This document shows, one piece after another, positions 53,790 to 61,642 of a DNA stretch of 64,000 nt. Both the position numbers and the translations under genes were made by a program. The notes under the pieces were generated by a model. That model saw only the letters and a list, made by a program, of their open reading frames with translations, did not search any database and was not told the origin of the DNA. Source of the DNA: Bradyrhizobium sp. Ce-3 (GTDB taxonomy: Bacteria; Pseudomonadota; Alphaproteobacteria; Rhizobiales; Xanthobacteraceae). Where the stretch lies: positions 434,001 through 498,000 of the forward strand of contig NZ_BQUV01000003.1 of NCBI RefSeq assembly GCF_022835695.1. The letters run 5' to 3'. How positions within the stretch are numbered: position 1 is the first letter of the stretch; each line of letters begins with the position of its first letter.

Positions 53790-53990
53790 TCAGTCGTGCA
53801 GCTTCATGTCCCGGATCATCTCCTCGAACTCCGCCTGCGTCGGGGCTGTCAACGGCGGTCGCGACGCGCTGCTCGTCGCGTAAGGAGCGTCGCACTGCGA
53901 GGCTCCGCGCGAAGGCTCGAAGATTGCGGTCAGGCTCGCCCAGCACACCAGGAGCGCCACGATCCAGTCCAGTACATTGGATGCCGTCAT
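53790..53990 (-). CDS. Small protein with one membrane helix (66 aa)
   Basis: A 66-residue frame: a hydrophobic helix near the start (VLDWIVALLVCWASLTAIF), then a polar Ser/Pro/Ala part and an acidic-helical end (TQAEFEEMIRDMKLHD). No good ribosome binding site and no EcfG promoter are seen. The length and helix are like the other small membrane proteins of the window, but support is only composition and the ATG. The longer frame to 54158 runs into a repeat and is not credible. Confidence 0.45.
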   Translation of the reverse strand: MTASNVLDWIVALLVCWASLTAIFEPSRGASQCDAPYATSSASRPPLTAPTQAEFEEMIRDMKLHD

Positions 53991-54300
53991 TGCAGCACCA
54001 TCAGCATTTCCATGCGCCCATGCTGCAGCCTGTGCGGCGCTTGCGCAATTCGGAAGGCGCGAAACGCAACTTCGGCGCAGCCGATTCAATTGCCCCTCGT
54101 CATTGCGAGCCACCCGGTCGGCGCAAAGCGCCGCCGGATGACAGGCTCCGCGAAGCAATCCATCTCACCCCTTGTGCAGAGATGGATTGCTTCGTCGCTT
54201 CAGCGCAAAATTGCTTTGCAATTTTGTCGCGAGCTCCTCGCAATGACGCGCGGTTGGAATTGAGCGCAATCCGCACGTTGCGCGGTCGCTACTACAGCGA
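53991..54300. other. Gene-free stretch with a family D repeat
   Basis: The region between the small 53790 gene and the aldo/keto reductase stop. It is mostly occupied by the repeat at 54099-54247. I see nothing else. Confidence 0.6.
54099..54247. repeat. Palindromic intergenic repeat, family D, copy 2
   Basis: Starts gtcattgcgag and ends ctcgcaatgac as copy 1 does, with gaagcaatccatc and gatggattgcttcg inside. It carries extra inner palindromes: gtcggcgcaaagcgccg and gcaaaattgctttgcaattttg. Confidence 0.85.
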
Positions 54301-55311
54301 CTATCCGGTGCGCGCCCGGCGGCCTTCGATCGGATAGGCGGGATCGTTGAAGCCCGGCGTCGAGGGATGGCCGGCGGCGACCAGGCGGTCGATCAGGGCT
54401 TCGTCCTCGGCGGTGAAGCGATAATCGAGCGCGCGGATATAATCGTCCCATTGCGCCTCGGTGCGCGGGCCCGCGATCACGGCGCTGACGAACGACGAGT
54501 TCAGCACCCAGGCGACCGCGAACTGTCCCGCGGTGATGCCGCGGCTCTCGGCGTGGCGCTTGATTTCCTGCGCCAGCTGCAGCGATTCCGGCCGCCACTC
54601 GGTCTGCATCATGCGCTTGTCGTTGCGGCCGGCGCGGGTATCCGCAGGCGGCGCCGCATCGGGCGCGTATTTGCCGGTCAGCACGCCGCGTGCCAGCGGG
54701 CTGTAGGGCACGATGCCGAGCCCGTAATACGCGCAGGCCGGGAAATGCTCGACCTCGGGCATCCGGTTCATCGCGTTGTAATAGGGCTGGCTCGCGACGG
54801 GACGGTCGATGCCGAGCCGGTCGCAGATGTTGCAGATCTCGGCGACCCGCCAGGCGCGATAGTTCGAGACGCCGAAATAGCGCACCTTGCCGGCGCGGAT
54901 CAGGTCGCCCATCGCGCGCACCGTCTCGTCGAGCGGCGTCGCGTGGTCCTCCTTGTGCAGATAGTAGACGTCGATGTAGTCGGTGCCGAGCCGCTTCAGG
55001 CTCTCGTCGGCGGCCTGCAACACCCAGCGCCGCGACAGCCCGCCATGGTTCGGATCGTCGCCGATCGGGTTGGCGAGCTTGGTCGCGAGCACCCAGTTCG
55101 ACCTGCTGTTGGAGATCGCGCGTCCGACGACCTCCTCGGACTTGCCGCCATTATAGGCGTCGGCGCTGTCGATGAAGTTGATGCCGGCCTCGCGCGCCTT
55201 GGCCGCGATCCGCGACGACGTCGCCTCGTCGGTCGGTCCGCCGAACATCATGGTGCCCAGGCAGATCGGCGAGACCTTCAGGCCGCTGCGGCCAAGCTGG
55301 CGATATTGCAT
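54301..55311 (-). CDS. Aldo/keto reductase
   Basis: A 336-residue NADPH-dependent reductase. The catalytic tetrad is visible: D48 and Y53 in FIDSADAYNGG, K78 in LATKLAN and H119 in YYLHKEDH. The start GRSGLKVSPICLGTMMFGG and FGVSNYRAWRVAEI are typical of the AKR12-type group (YajO/Gfo-like). The substrate is unknown. ATG 55311 has GGAGGA in front. It lies 26 bases downstream of the thioesterase-like gene on the same strand. Confidence 0.94.
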   Translation of the reverse strand: MQYRQLGRSGLKVSPICLGTMMFGGPTDEATSSRIAAKAREAGINFIDSADAYNGGKSEEVVGRAISNSRSNWVLATKLANPIGDDPNHGGLSRRWVLQAADESLKRLGTDYIDVYYLHKEDHATPLDETVRAMGDLIRAGKVRYFGVSNYRAWRVAEICNICDRLGIDRPVASQPYYNAMNRMPEVEHFPACAYYGLGIVPYSPLARGVLTGKYAPDAAPPADTRAGRNDKRMMQTEWRPESLQLAQEIKRHAESRGITAGQFAVAWVLNSSFVSAVIAGPRTEAQWDDYIRALDYRFTAEDEALIDRLVAAGHPSTPGFNDPAYPIEGRRARTG

Positions 55312-55337
55312 CGATCGTTCCTCCGGTATGACGGCGA

Positions 55338-55763
55338 TCAGCTCTCGTTCTTCAGAATCTTGAACACGCCGTTGGCCATCGCGATGCAGCGCGTGTCGAC
55401 GGTCACCTCGGCGGTGATGAAGATCAGGCTGCGGGTCGAACGCACGACGCGTGGCCGGGTCGTCAGGATCTCGCCGATCTTGCCGGCCTCGACGAAATGG
55501 GTGTCGAGCTGCACCGTCGCAAGCGTCGGCTTGCCCGACACGAAGCGCGCGGCCATGCCGCAGGCGCGGTCGGCGAAGGTCATGATGACGCCGCCCTGCA
55601 CGAGGCCGCGGCGATTGTGGTGCTTGTCCTCGGTGATCAGCGCGAGCTCGAGCGCGCCGTCCTTCAATCGTTCCCACAACGGGCCGATCAGCGTCAGGAA
55701 TCCGGTGGTGTCGGCGATCTTCCAGCCGTCGGATTTGAGTTTGTCCGCGGCCTTGGCCGTCAT
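55338..55763 (-). CDS. PaaI-type hotdog-fold thioesterase
   Basis: A 141-residue protein of the hotdog fold, probably an acyl-CoA thioesterase. The pattern HHNRRGLVQGGVIMTFADRA is the helix-start of the family (with the Gly-Gly turn and Asp), followed by TVQLDTHFVEAGKIGE. The start is uncertain: ATG 55763 gives the usual family length, but no ribosome binding site is visible. It is followed by the aldo/keto reductase gene. The substrate is unknown. Confidence 0.84.
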   Translation of the reverse strand: MTAKAADKLKSDGWKIADTTGFLTLIGPLWERLKDGALELALITEDKHHNRRGLVQGGVIMTFADRACGMAARFVSGKPTLATVQLDTHFVEAGKIGEILTTRPRVVRSTRSLIFITAEVTVDTRCIAMANGVFKILKNES

Positions 55764-55855
55764 GAGGAGGGGTCCGTTGCTGGCAAGGGATGGATCACGG
55801 GAGGCATGTCGTACGGGACATTTCATCAAACGCGCTTGTGTTGTAGTCAAGCGCA

Positions 55856-56485
55856 ATGGCCCGCACATTTGACGATGCCACCCGGCGGAATATCGCAGAG
55901 CTCTGCGCCGCATTCGCGCGCCTCGCCCCGCCCGACGCCGCACCGACGCTGAAGCGCGCCGCGGTCGCGATCGCGCTGACCGAAGACGACGGCGGCCAGG
56001 GCACGGCCTTCCTGCTGACCCGTCGCAGCGCCAGCCTGCGCGCCCACAGCGCGCAATGGGCGCTGCCCGGCGGGCGCTGCGATGCCGGCGAGACCCAGAT
56101 TGAGGCCGCGCTGCGCGAACTGCATGAGGAGCTCGGGCTGGCGCTTGGCCCACGCGACGTGCTCGGCATGCTCGACGATTATCCGACCCGCTCCGGCTAT
56201 CTGATCACGCCGGTCGTGGTCTGGGCCGGTGCGCATGCGGCGCTCACGCCGAACCCGGACGAGGTCGCGTCCGTCCACCGCATCGGTCTCGAGGCAATCG
56301 AGCCCGATGATGCATTCACCTTCGTCACGATCCCGGAGAGCGCGCGGCGGGTGATCCGCTTCCGGCTCGGCGGCCAGCAAATTCATGCGCCGACGGCTGC
56401 GCTGATCTATCAGTTCCGCGAGGTGCTCGCCGGACGCAGCACCCGTGTCGCCGATCTCGAGCAGCCGGTGTTCGCCTGGAAGTAG
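55856..56485 (+). CDS. Nudix hydrolase (CoA pyrophosphatase type)
   Basis: A 209-residue soluble enzyme. The Nudix box is complete in the segment from GGRCDAGET through ALRELHEELG. The N-terminal VAIALTEDDGGQGTAFLLTRRSASLRAH and the HSAQWALPGG block resemble the CoA and acyl-CoA pyrophosphatases (NudL group). It hydrolyses nucleoside diphosphate derivatives, with CoA likely but not proven. It is divergent from the thioesterase gene (92 bases), which also points to CoA metabolism. Confidence 0.9.
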   Translation: MARTFDDATRRNIAELCAAFARLAPPDAAPTLKRAAVAIALTEDDGGQGTAFLLTRRSASLRAHSAQWALPGGRCDAGETQIEAALRELHEELGLALGPRDVLGMLDDYPTRSGYLITPVVVWAGAHAALTPNPDEVASVHRIGLEAIEPDDAFTFVTIPESARRVIRFRLGGQQIHAPTAALIYQFREVLAGRSTRVADLEQPVFAWK

Positions 56486-56500
56486 GCCGCAAGGATGCAG

Positions 56501-56716
56501 CTATTTGTGACGCCGTTTGCGGGCGTTCATCTTCATTGCCTTCCCTTGCCCGATGGCACGGGTAGCGGCCTCCGGTTCCGACGGCGCGCGTGACACATTC
56601 TCGTAACAAGTCAAACGTGAACGCGTATCCGGAAACGAGCCGCAATCCGGCCGCTCGGCGCGCGCGGGTGCGGCGTGCGCCAACGCGACGGCGGTGAGCC
56701 AGAGTGCCATTCGCAT
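56501..56716 (-). CDS. Small secreted protein with two Cys (71 aa)
   Basis: A 71-residue protein: signal peptide (MRMALWLTAVALAHAAPARA, cleaved near 20), then ERPDCGSFPDTRSRLTCYENVSRAP, where two Cys 12 residues apart could form a disulfide, and a basic tail (KMNARKRRHK). The C..P..R..CY pattern resembles a short motif in many periplasmic proteins (xxRLACYD). ATG 56716 has GGAG upstream. It is antisense-free and ends 15 bases after the Nudix gene. The function is unknown. Confidence 0.65.
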   Translation of the reverse strand: MRMALWLTAVALAHAAPARAERPDCGSFPDTRSRLTCYENVSRAPSEPEAATRAIGQGKAMKMNARKRRHK

Positions 56717-56848
56717 CGCAATCTCCAAGGCTTTGTCCGGAGAACACCGCATTGTGGCGAAAATTCTGGAGCTGATCGCGGCATCCGGCCGCTTTCGCTC
56801 CGGATATTTCCGGGCTGACTTCGCAGCCGTGCTTGCTACAACGAGGCC

Positions 56849-58051
56849 ATGCGCCCGCAATTGATTCGCCTCGTTCCTGGATTTGTCGCGCTCGCGCTCG
56901 CGCTCGCCGCCGGCGCGCCGTCCGTCTCGGCCGGCGAGGCCGATGCGTTGCCGGCGTCCGTCGCCAATGCGATGGCGCAGGCCTCGCCGCAGGCGATCAT
57001 GGACTATCGCCGCAAGCTGCAGGAATACGAGGAGGCGCGCGCCGCCTTCGAGCAGGATGCCGGCGCCTATTGGAGCGCGATCGCCGACAAGCGGCGCGGC
57101 CGCAATGCCAAGCGCCGCGACCGCGTGCAGATCACGCTGGACGACTACGTGCTGCAGCAGCCGCCGGTCTATGAGGGTCCGAAGCGGCCGGTCAATCCGG
57201 CGCCGGAAGAGGAGGGCGGCAAGCCGCCGCGTCCGCCCAAGACGATTCCGGTGGTCGCGGATCTGGTCCGGGCGGCGGCCGAACACTTCCAGTTCGCGCC
57301 GCAGCGCCCGACGAGCGAGGTCGAGTTCAAGCGCGCCTATGCCCGCTACGCACGCGCCGCGGGGCTGACGCCGGAGCAGGCGGTACGGGTCTATTCGTTC
57401 GAGACCGGCGGCACCGGCAATTACGACGTGCAGGCCGGCATCGAGCATGGCGGCAAGCGCGCCATCTCCACCGCGATGGGCTACAATCAGCTGCTCACCA
57501 CCAACACCGTCGAACTGCTCGCCGAGCAGGGCCACGAATTCGTGCGCGATCTGACCGCGCGGGTTGCGGCGACGCAGGGGCCGGCGCGCAAGGCGATGGA
57601 GCACAAGCTCGCGGTGCTGAAGAAGATGGTCGCGTTCACGCTGACCGTGCCCGACGACTGGTCGGCGCATCAACGCCTCGCCGACACCCCGCAGGGCTGG
57701 GCGTGTCACGCCATGGTGCTCGATATCGATATCGGCCCGATGCTGCAGACCCACAAGCTGCTGACCTCGGTGCTGTTCGCGCGCGCCAAGGGCTACAATC
57801 GGCCGCTGACCGCGGCCGAGCTCGAGATGATGAACCTGACCGGCGACGGCACCGGGCTCGACATGGTGACCATGCCGCAGGCGATGCGCGAGCAGGTGCC
57901 GACCACGAACTTCTTCCAGCGCTCGGGCTACGAGCGCAATCCGGTCGCGATCCGCCACAACACCGTGGCCAAGCTGCTTGCCATCACCAACGAGCGGATG
58001 GATTTCAACAGCAACAAGCCGGGTGCGAGGGAATTGGCGGCGGCGTTCTAG
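56849..58051 (+). CDS. Exported protein of unknown function with a lysozyme-like segment
   Basis: A 400-residue exported protein. A signal peptide (RPQLIRLVPGFVALALALAA, then GAPSVSA) is followed by a helical region (30-110) with many Arg and Lys and a Pro-rich linker (PPVYEGPKRPVNPAPEEE). The core from about 180 has RVYSFETGGTGNYDVQAG and ISTAMGYNQLLTTN; the Glu in SFETGGTG followed by GYNQLL looks like the catalytic Glu and substrate cleft of lysozyme-like folds. The C-terminal part is LTAAELEMMNLTGDGTGLDM and ERNPVAIRHNT. So it may be a muramidase-like enzyme. I do not recognise the family. Confidence 0.7.
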   Translation: MRPQLIRLVPGFVALALALAAGAPSVSAGEADALPASVANAMAQASPQAIMDYRRKLQEYEEARAAFEQDAGAYWSAIADKRRGRNAKRRDRVQITLDDYVLQQPPVYEGPKRPVNPAPEEEGGKPPRPPKTIPVVADLVRAAAEHFQFAPQRPTSEVEFKRAYARYARAAGLTPEQAVRVYSFETGGTGNYDVQAGIEHGGKRAISTAMGYNQLLTTNTVELLAEQGHEFVRDLTARVAATQGPARKAMEHKLAVLKKMVAFTLTVPDDWSAHQRLADTPQGWACHAMVLDIDIGPMLQTHKLLTSVLFARAKGYNRPLTAAELEMMNLTGDGTGLDMVTMPQAMREQVPTTNFFQRSGYERNPVAIRHNTVAKLLAITNERMDFNSNKPGARELAAAF

Positions 58052-58069
58052 GTCAGCTGAAGACCGCTA

Positions 58070-58104
58070 GAGCATCGGTTCTGATTGGATCAGAACCGAT
58101 GCTC
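58070..58104. repeat. Perfect 16-base stem-loop after the unknown exported protein gene
   Basis: gagcatcggttctgat (58070-58085), loop tgg, atcagaaccgatgctc (58089-58104). It ends without a T-run. It is followed by family F copy 2. It may be a terminator or a mobile palindrome. Confidence 0.75.
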
Positions 58105-58117
58105 AAGACTCTCCTCT

Positions 58118-58170
58118 TGACGCGTTTTCTTCACGCGAACCGGGCGTCCACTTCGCTCGAAAACGCTCTA
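58118..58170. repeat. Intergenic repeat, family F, copy 2
   Basis: cttcacgcgaaccgg and cgctcgaaaacgctc, as in copy 1 at 13639-13685. It abuts the end of the gene at 58168. Confidence 0.65.
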
Positions 58171-58467
58171 ATTCGAGCCGAACATGAACTTGCCGTCGCC
58201 CTCGAGATAGGGGCCGGAGCGCATGTAGAGCTGGCCGTTGTGGCCGATGAAGAACAGCGTCCCCCTCGGCACCTTCTTGGCACCCTTCAGCAGCGTGCCG
58301 GCATTGCTGGTGCCCATCTTGTAGGCCCAGGTCTTGCCGTCCTTGTCATAGGCGTAGCCCATGTCGGACTTCAGCTCCCAGGGCGCAGCCTCCTGCGCGA
58401 ATGCGCATGTCGTCATTGCAGCAAGAGTCGCGGTCGCAAAAAAGGTCTTGGTCAAAAAATGCGTCAT
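58168..58467 (-). CDS. Small exported protein of unknown function (99 aa)
   Basis: A 99-residue protein: signal peptide (MTHFLTKTFFATATLAAMTT then CAFA, cleaved after about 24). The mature domain is beta-rich with many Gly, Lys and aromatic residues: WELKSDMGYAYDKDGKTWAY, RGTLFFIGHNGQLYMRSGPY. No Cys is left in the mature form. GGAGG lies in front of the ATG. The family is not recognised. It is a probable periplasmic beta-sheet protein, perhaps ligand-binding. Confidence 0.72.
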   Translation of the reverse strand: MTHFLTKTFFATATLAAMTTCAFAQEAAPWELKSDMGYAYDKDGKTWAYKMGTSNAGTLLKGAKKVPRGTLFFIGHNGQLYMRSGPYLEGDGKFMFGSN

Positions 58468-58673
58468 GATCCACCTCCGGCCGAGAAAAACGGCGACGTC
58501 CCCACGTTTCTGAACAAATCACGAACGCCATTCGCGCGTCAATACGACAATCGGCGCGACCGCTCACGCAGACCAGCGACTTTGTGATTTCCCGCATCAA
58601 GCTTGGCGACTATTTTCGCGTTACCGTTTACAAACGCTTTGATTGGCGGAAACACTACCTGGGGATGATCGCG

Positions 58674-59153
58674 ATGAACCACATCATGAAGATCGGTATC
58701 GGTGTCGCTCTGTCGTTCATCGCGCTGGCGTCAGTCGCGCAGGCGGACGAGTTCAAGCTCTCCAACAACCAGCGGATCTCCTGCAGCCGCGGCCTCTCCG
58801 CCGGCAAGCTCAACACGTCGACCTGCAAGTCCTACGCCTATTTGTTCAATGCGAAGACCTCGGAATACTTCCGCTGCCAGGTCTCGCTGGCGCTGACGCG
58901 GGACAACAAGGAGGTCATCAACGTCCAGGCCGACGGCGGCTGCACCAAGAAGCCGCGCATCTTCGAGACCGACGGCAATTACACCTTCGACGCCACCGAG
59001 ACCGAGCCGCCGAACACCAACTCGTTCTTCGGTCCGGGCGGCTATGCGATCTGGGCGAGCGACGCCAACACCCAGAAGATCCGCGGCTGCATCACCATCT
59101 CGTCTGGCCTCGGCTCCGATATTTCGAAGTGCCTCGACATGACGTTCCAGTGA
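58674..59153 (+). CDS. Exported Cys-rich protein of unknown function (159 aa)
   Basis: A 159-residue protein: signal peptide (MKIGIGVALSFIALASVAQA, cleaved near 23 with the upstream NHI) and a compact mature domain with six Cys (RISCSRG, STCKSYA, FRCQVS, GGCTKK, RGCITIS and KCLDM), probably three disulfides. Its beta-rich polar sequence suggests an extracytoplasmic binding module. The start is ATG 58674; ATG 58665 and 58686 are alternatives. The family is not recognised. The downstream CitE-like gene begins five bases after its stop but need not be related. Confidence 0.7.
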   Translation: MNHIMKIGIGVALSFIALASVAQADEFKLSNNQRISCSRGLSAGKLNTSTCKSYAYLFNAKTSEYFRCQVSLALTRDNKEVINVQADGGCTKKPRIFETDGNYTFDATETEPPNTNSFFGPGGYAIWASDANTQKIRGCITISSGLGSDISKCLDMTFQ

Positions 59154-59160
59154 CGGCGTG

Positions 59161-60057
59161 ATGCGCACGCTGCGCCCGGCCGCGCTCTGCCGCTCCTGGC
59201 TGTTTCTCGAAGGCGCCAACGAGGCGGTCCTGCAGCGCGCCGCCGTCAGCGGCGCCGACGTGCTGATCCACGAGCTCGAGGACTTCACCCCGCCTGCGCT
59301 GCGCCCGAAGGCGCGGGCGCTCGCGGCCGAGCTCTACGCGGCCTGGCGGGACCAGGGCGTCATGGTCGCGGTCCGGGTCAATCCGCTGGACCAGGACGGC
59401 ATGGACGATCTCGCCGCCGTGATGCGGGGACGTCCTGACATCGTCGCGCTGCCGAAGGTCGCCGAGCCGCATCATGTCGTCGGACTCGACGCGGCGGTGA
59501 CGCGGTTCGAGCGCGACTACGGCATCGCCGAGGGATCGACGTCGCTGTTGCCGAACATCGAGTTTGCACGCGGCCTGGTGCAAACGGGCGCGATTGCGGC
59601 GGCGAGCCGGCGCACCATCGGCTGCCTGATGGCCTCCGAGGATCTCGCCGCCGATCTTGGCGCCGAGCGCGGCAGCGACGGCCTGGAGCTCGTTTATGCG
59701 CGCCAGCGCTTCATCGTCGAATGCCGCGCCGCCAACGTCGTCGCGGTCGACTGCCCTTACACCTGGAGCGATGCTGAAGGCGTCGAGCGCGACACGATCT
59801 GGGCGCGGCGGCTCGGCTACACCGCCAAGAGCCTGGTCGATCCTGCGCATGCCGCCATCGTCAACGGCGTGCTGACGCCGAGCGCGGATGAGTTGCTCCA
59901 GGCGCGCAGGGTCGTCGCCGCATTCGAGGCGGCACGGGCGCAGGGCCTTGGGCGGGTCGAACTCGACGGCTCGCTGCTCGAGGTCCCGACCTACTCCAAC
60001 GCAAAGCGCCTGATCGCGCGCGGCGAGGCGCTGCGCGCGATCGATCGCGGCGCGTGA
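59161..60057 (+). CDS. HpcH/HpaI aldolase / CitE-like lyase
   Basis: A 298-residue TIM-barrel enzyme. Blocks: LCRSWLFLEGANEAVLQRA, DVLIHELEDFTPP (metal or substrate acids), VAVRVNPLDQDGMDDLAAV, LPKVAEPHHVVGLD, IGCLMASEDLAADLG and VDCPYTWSDAEGVERD. These match the CitE-like (citrate lyase beta/malyl-CoA lyase) group. It probably cleaves a CoA thioester or hydroxy acid to glyoxylate or pyruvate plus a partner; the substrate is not known. The first base may be GTG 59158 or ATG 59161. No clear ribosome binding site is present, so coupling to the preceding gene is possible. Confidence 0.88.
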   Translation: MRTLRPAALCRSWLFLEGANEAVLQRAAVSGADVLIHELEDFTPPALRPKARALAAELYAAWRDQGVMVAVRVNPLDQDGMDDLAAVMRGRPDIVALPKVAEPHHVVGLDAAVTRFERDYGIAEGSTSLLPNIEFARGLVQTGAIAAASRRTIGCLMASEDLAADLGAERGSDGLELVYARQRFIVECRAANVVAVDCPYTWSDAEGVERDTIWARRLGYTAKSLVDPAHAAIVNGVLTPSADELLQARRVVAAFEAARAQGLGRVELDGSLLEVPTYSNAKRLIARGEALRAIDRGA

Positions 60058-60077
60058 GCCTGACCGGAGGCGGTGCC

Positions 60078-61292
60078 TCAGGACGCCGGCTCTTTCTCCG
60101 AGAAGTGCATGCGTGAGCGGGCGAACTTCTTGACGCCCATCGGCTTGCCGAACAGGTAGCCCTGGACCTGATCGAAATCCATTTCATGCGCAGCGAGAAA
60201 GTCCGCACGCGTCTCGACGCCCTGGGCGATGACCTGCGCGCCGGCGTCATGGGCGAGCTCGACGATACGCCGGCACACAGTCTGCTTCAGCCGTTGATCC
60301 GCGGAGCCGGTCACATATTGATGGTCGACCTTGAGCTGGACGAACGGAAAGTTCGGCAGTCCCAGCAGCGATGGCCAGTTGGCGCCGACATTGTCGATCG
60401 AGACGCCGATATTGTGCAGGCGCACGCGCCGCGCGACGTCGATCGCAAGATCCAGATTGTCGATCACCTCGGTGCTGTCGATCTCGATCAGCAGGCCGGC
60501 GAATGCGGCATGATCCGGGATCCGGTAACAGAGCTCGCGCACCGCGTCGTCGTCGGCGAGGAAGGAGATCGGCAGGTTGATCGAGAGATCGACCGGACCG
60601 ACCTGCTCGAGCAGGTAGCGCCAGTCCTCGATCGCGCGCGCGATCACGAACTCGGACAGCGCGTGGAAATGCGGATCGCTTTCGTCCGGGATGAAATAGG
60701 CCGGCGGGACCACGCCCCAGGCCGGATGGCGCATCCGGATCAGTGCCTCGGCGCCGCTCGGGACCAGCGTGCGGAGATGAATTTTCTGCTGATACCACAG
60801 CTCGAGCCAGCCAGCCTTCAGCGCTTCGGGCACGTCCACCGCGGGGCTCGGCGCCGGCTCGAGCGGCAGCAACGACGCAAGACTGTCACGAAGCGTTCCG
60901 GCGCTGAACGGCGTGGACAGCGCCGGCAGCATGGCGATGCCGTACTCGTCGCCGATCTGCCGGACCGCCTTGACGATGATGGAGTCCGGCTGGCCGATCA
61001 CGAGAACCTTGCCGCCGTAGTCCTTTCTCACCAAAGTCTCGAGAATTTTACTCACTTCGAGTCCATCCACCGACACGCCGAGCACCAAAAGATCGGGCCG
61101 TTCCGCGTCGAGCACGGTGTCGAGTTCCAATGCCTGGCTGCATTCACTGGTGATGAAGCCGAGGTCCTCCAGCGCCTCCGCGAGGAAGGTCCGAAGGTGT
61201 TTTTTGCTGTCCGCAATGCATGCGCGTGGGGTCAGCTTGCGATGTCCGAACCAGCCGGCTCGCGTACGTTCGATGTGACTGATGTGGTTCAT
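60078..61292 (-). CDS. Degenerate receiver-EAL regulatory protein
   Basis: A 404-residue protein. Residues 20-140 resemble a receiver fold (ACIADSKKHLRTFLAEALED, LLVLGVSVDGLEVSKILET) but without the usual phospho-Asp in the DxxMP setting. Residues 165-395 are an EAL domain: EALIRMRHP keeps the signature, SINLPISFL and LLIEIDSTEVIDN are intact, but the central DDFG reads DNVGA and the AEGVE block reads AQGVET. Loss of those metal and acid residues argues against c-di-GMP hydrolysis. So it likely binds c-di-GMP or a partner without cutting it. The divergent upstream region is unremarkable. Confidence 0.85.
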   Translation of the reverse strand: MNHISHIERTRAGWFGHRKLTPRACIADSKKHLRTFLAEALEDLGFITSECSQALELDTVLDAERPDLLVLGVSVDGLEVSKILETLVRKDYGGKVLVIGQPDSIIVKAVRQIGDEYGIAMLPALSTPFSAGTLRDSLASLLPLEPAPSPAVDVPEALKAGWLELWYQQKIHLRTLVPSGAEALIRMRHPAWGVVPPAYFIPDESDPHFHALSEFVIARAIEDWRYLLEQVGPVDLSINLPISFLADDDAVRELCYRIPDHAAFAGLLIEIDSTEVIDNLDLAIDVARRVRLHNIGVSIDNVGANWPSLLGLPNFPFVQLKVDHQYVTGSADQRLKQTVCRRIVELAHDAGAQVIAQGVETRADFLAAHEMDFDQVQGYLFGKPMGVKKFARSRMHFSEKEPAS

Positions 61293-61642
61293 GCCCCGCC
61301 TTATCCGTAATTACCCCGGCCTGACTCGTACATCCAAGAGCGGCGGCAATCATGGAAATTTCTGGTTCATACATTGATTGGTTCGCTAACCTTAAAGGAT
61401 TCAATTCGACTCAAATGATGCGGGAATCGCGACGTCTCACCACTGTTACGCGTGCAACAAATGCGTCATCTGACGTTCATGAGCGCGATCGCGCGCGACA
61501 TTGCGCGTCGGCGGAAACGCAGCGCGCGTGTGTCATCGCGAGACGATGTTAATGACTGTGTTGTCGTGTCGATGCTGACATGGAATTGCACCATTGTCGG
61601 ACATCGGATCGAGTTGCCGTCGCGCAATGACGGCGAATCAGA
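61293..61642. other. Gene-free stretch, nothing clear
   Basis: 350 bases between the EAL protein start and the MFS stop. Short frames exist but none has a credible start, binding site or composition. There are no palindromic repeat ends of the known families. Confidence 0.5.

Noticed and set aside
53991-54158. N-terminal extension of the 66-residue protein
   Set aside because: It runs into a family D repeat and has no credible start.
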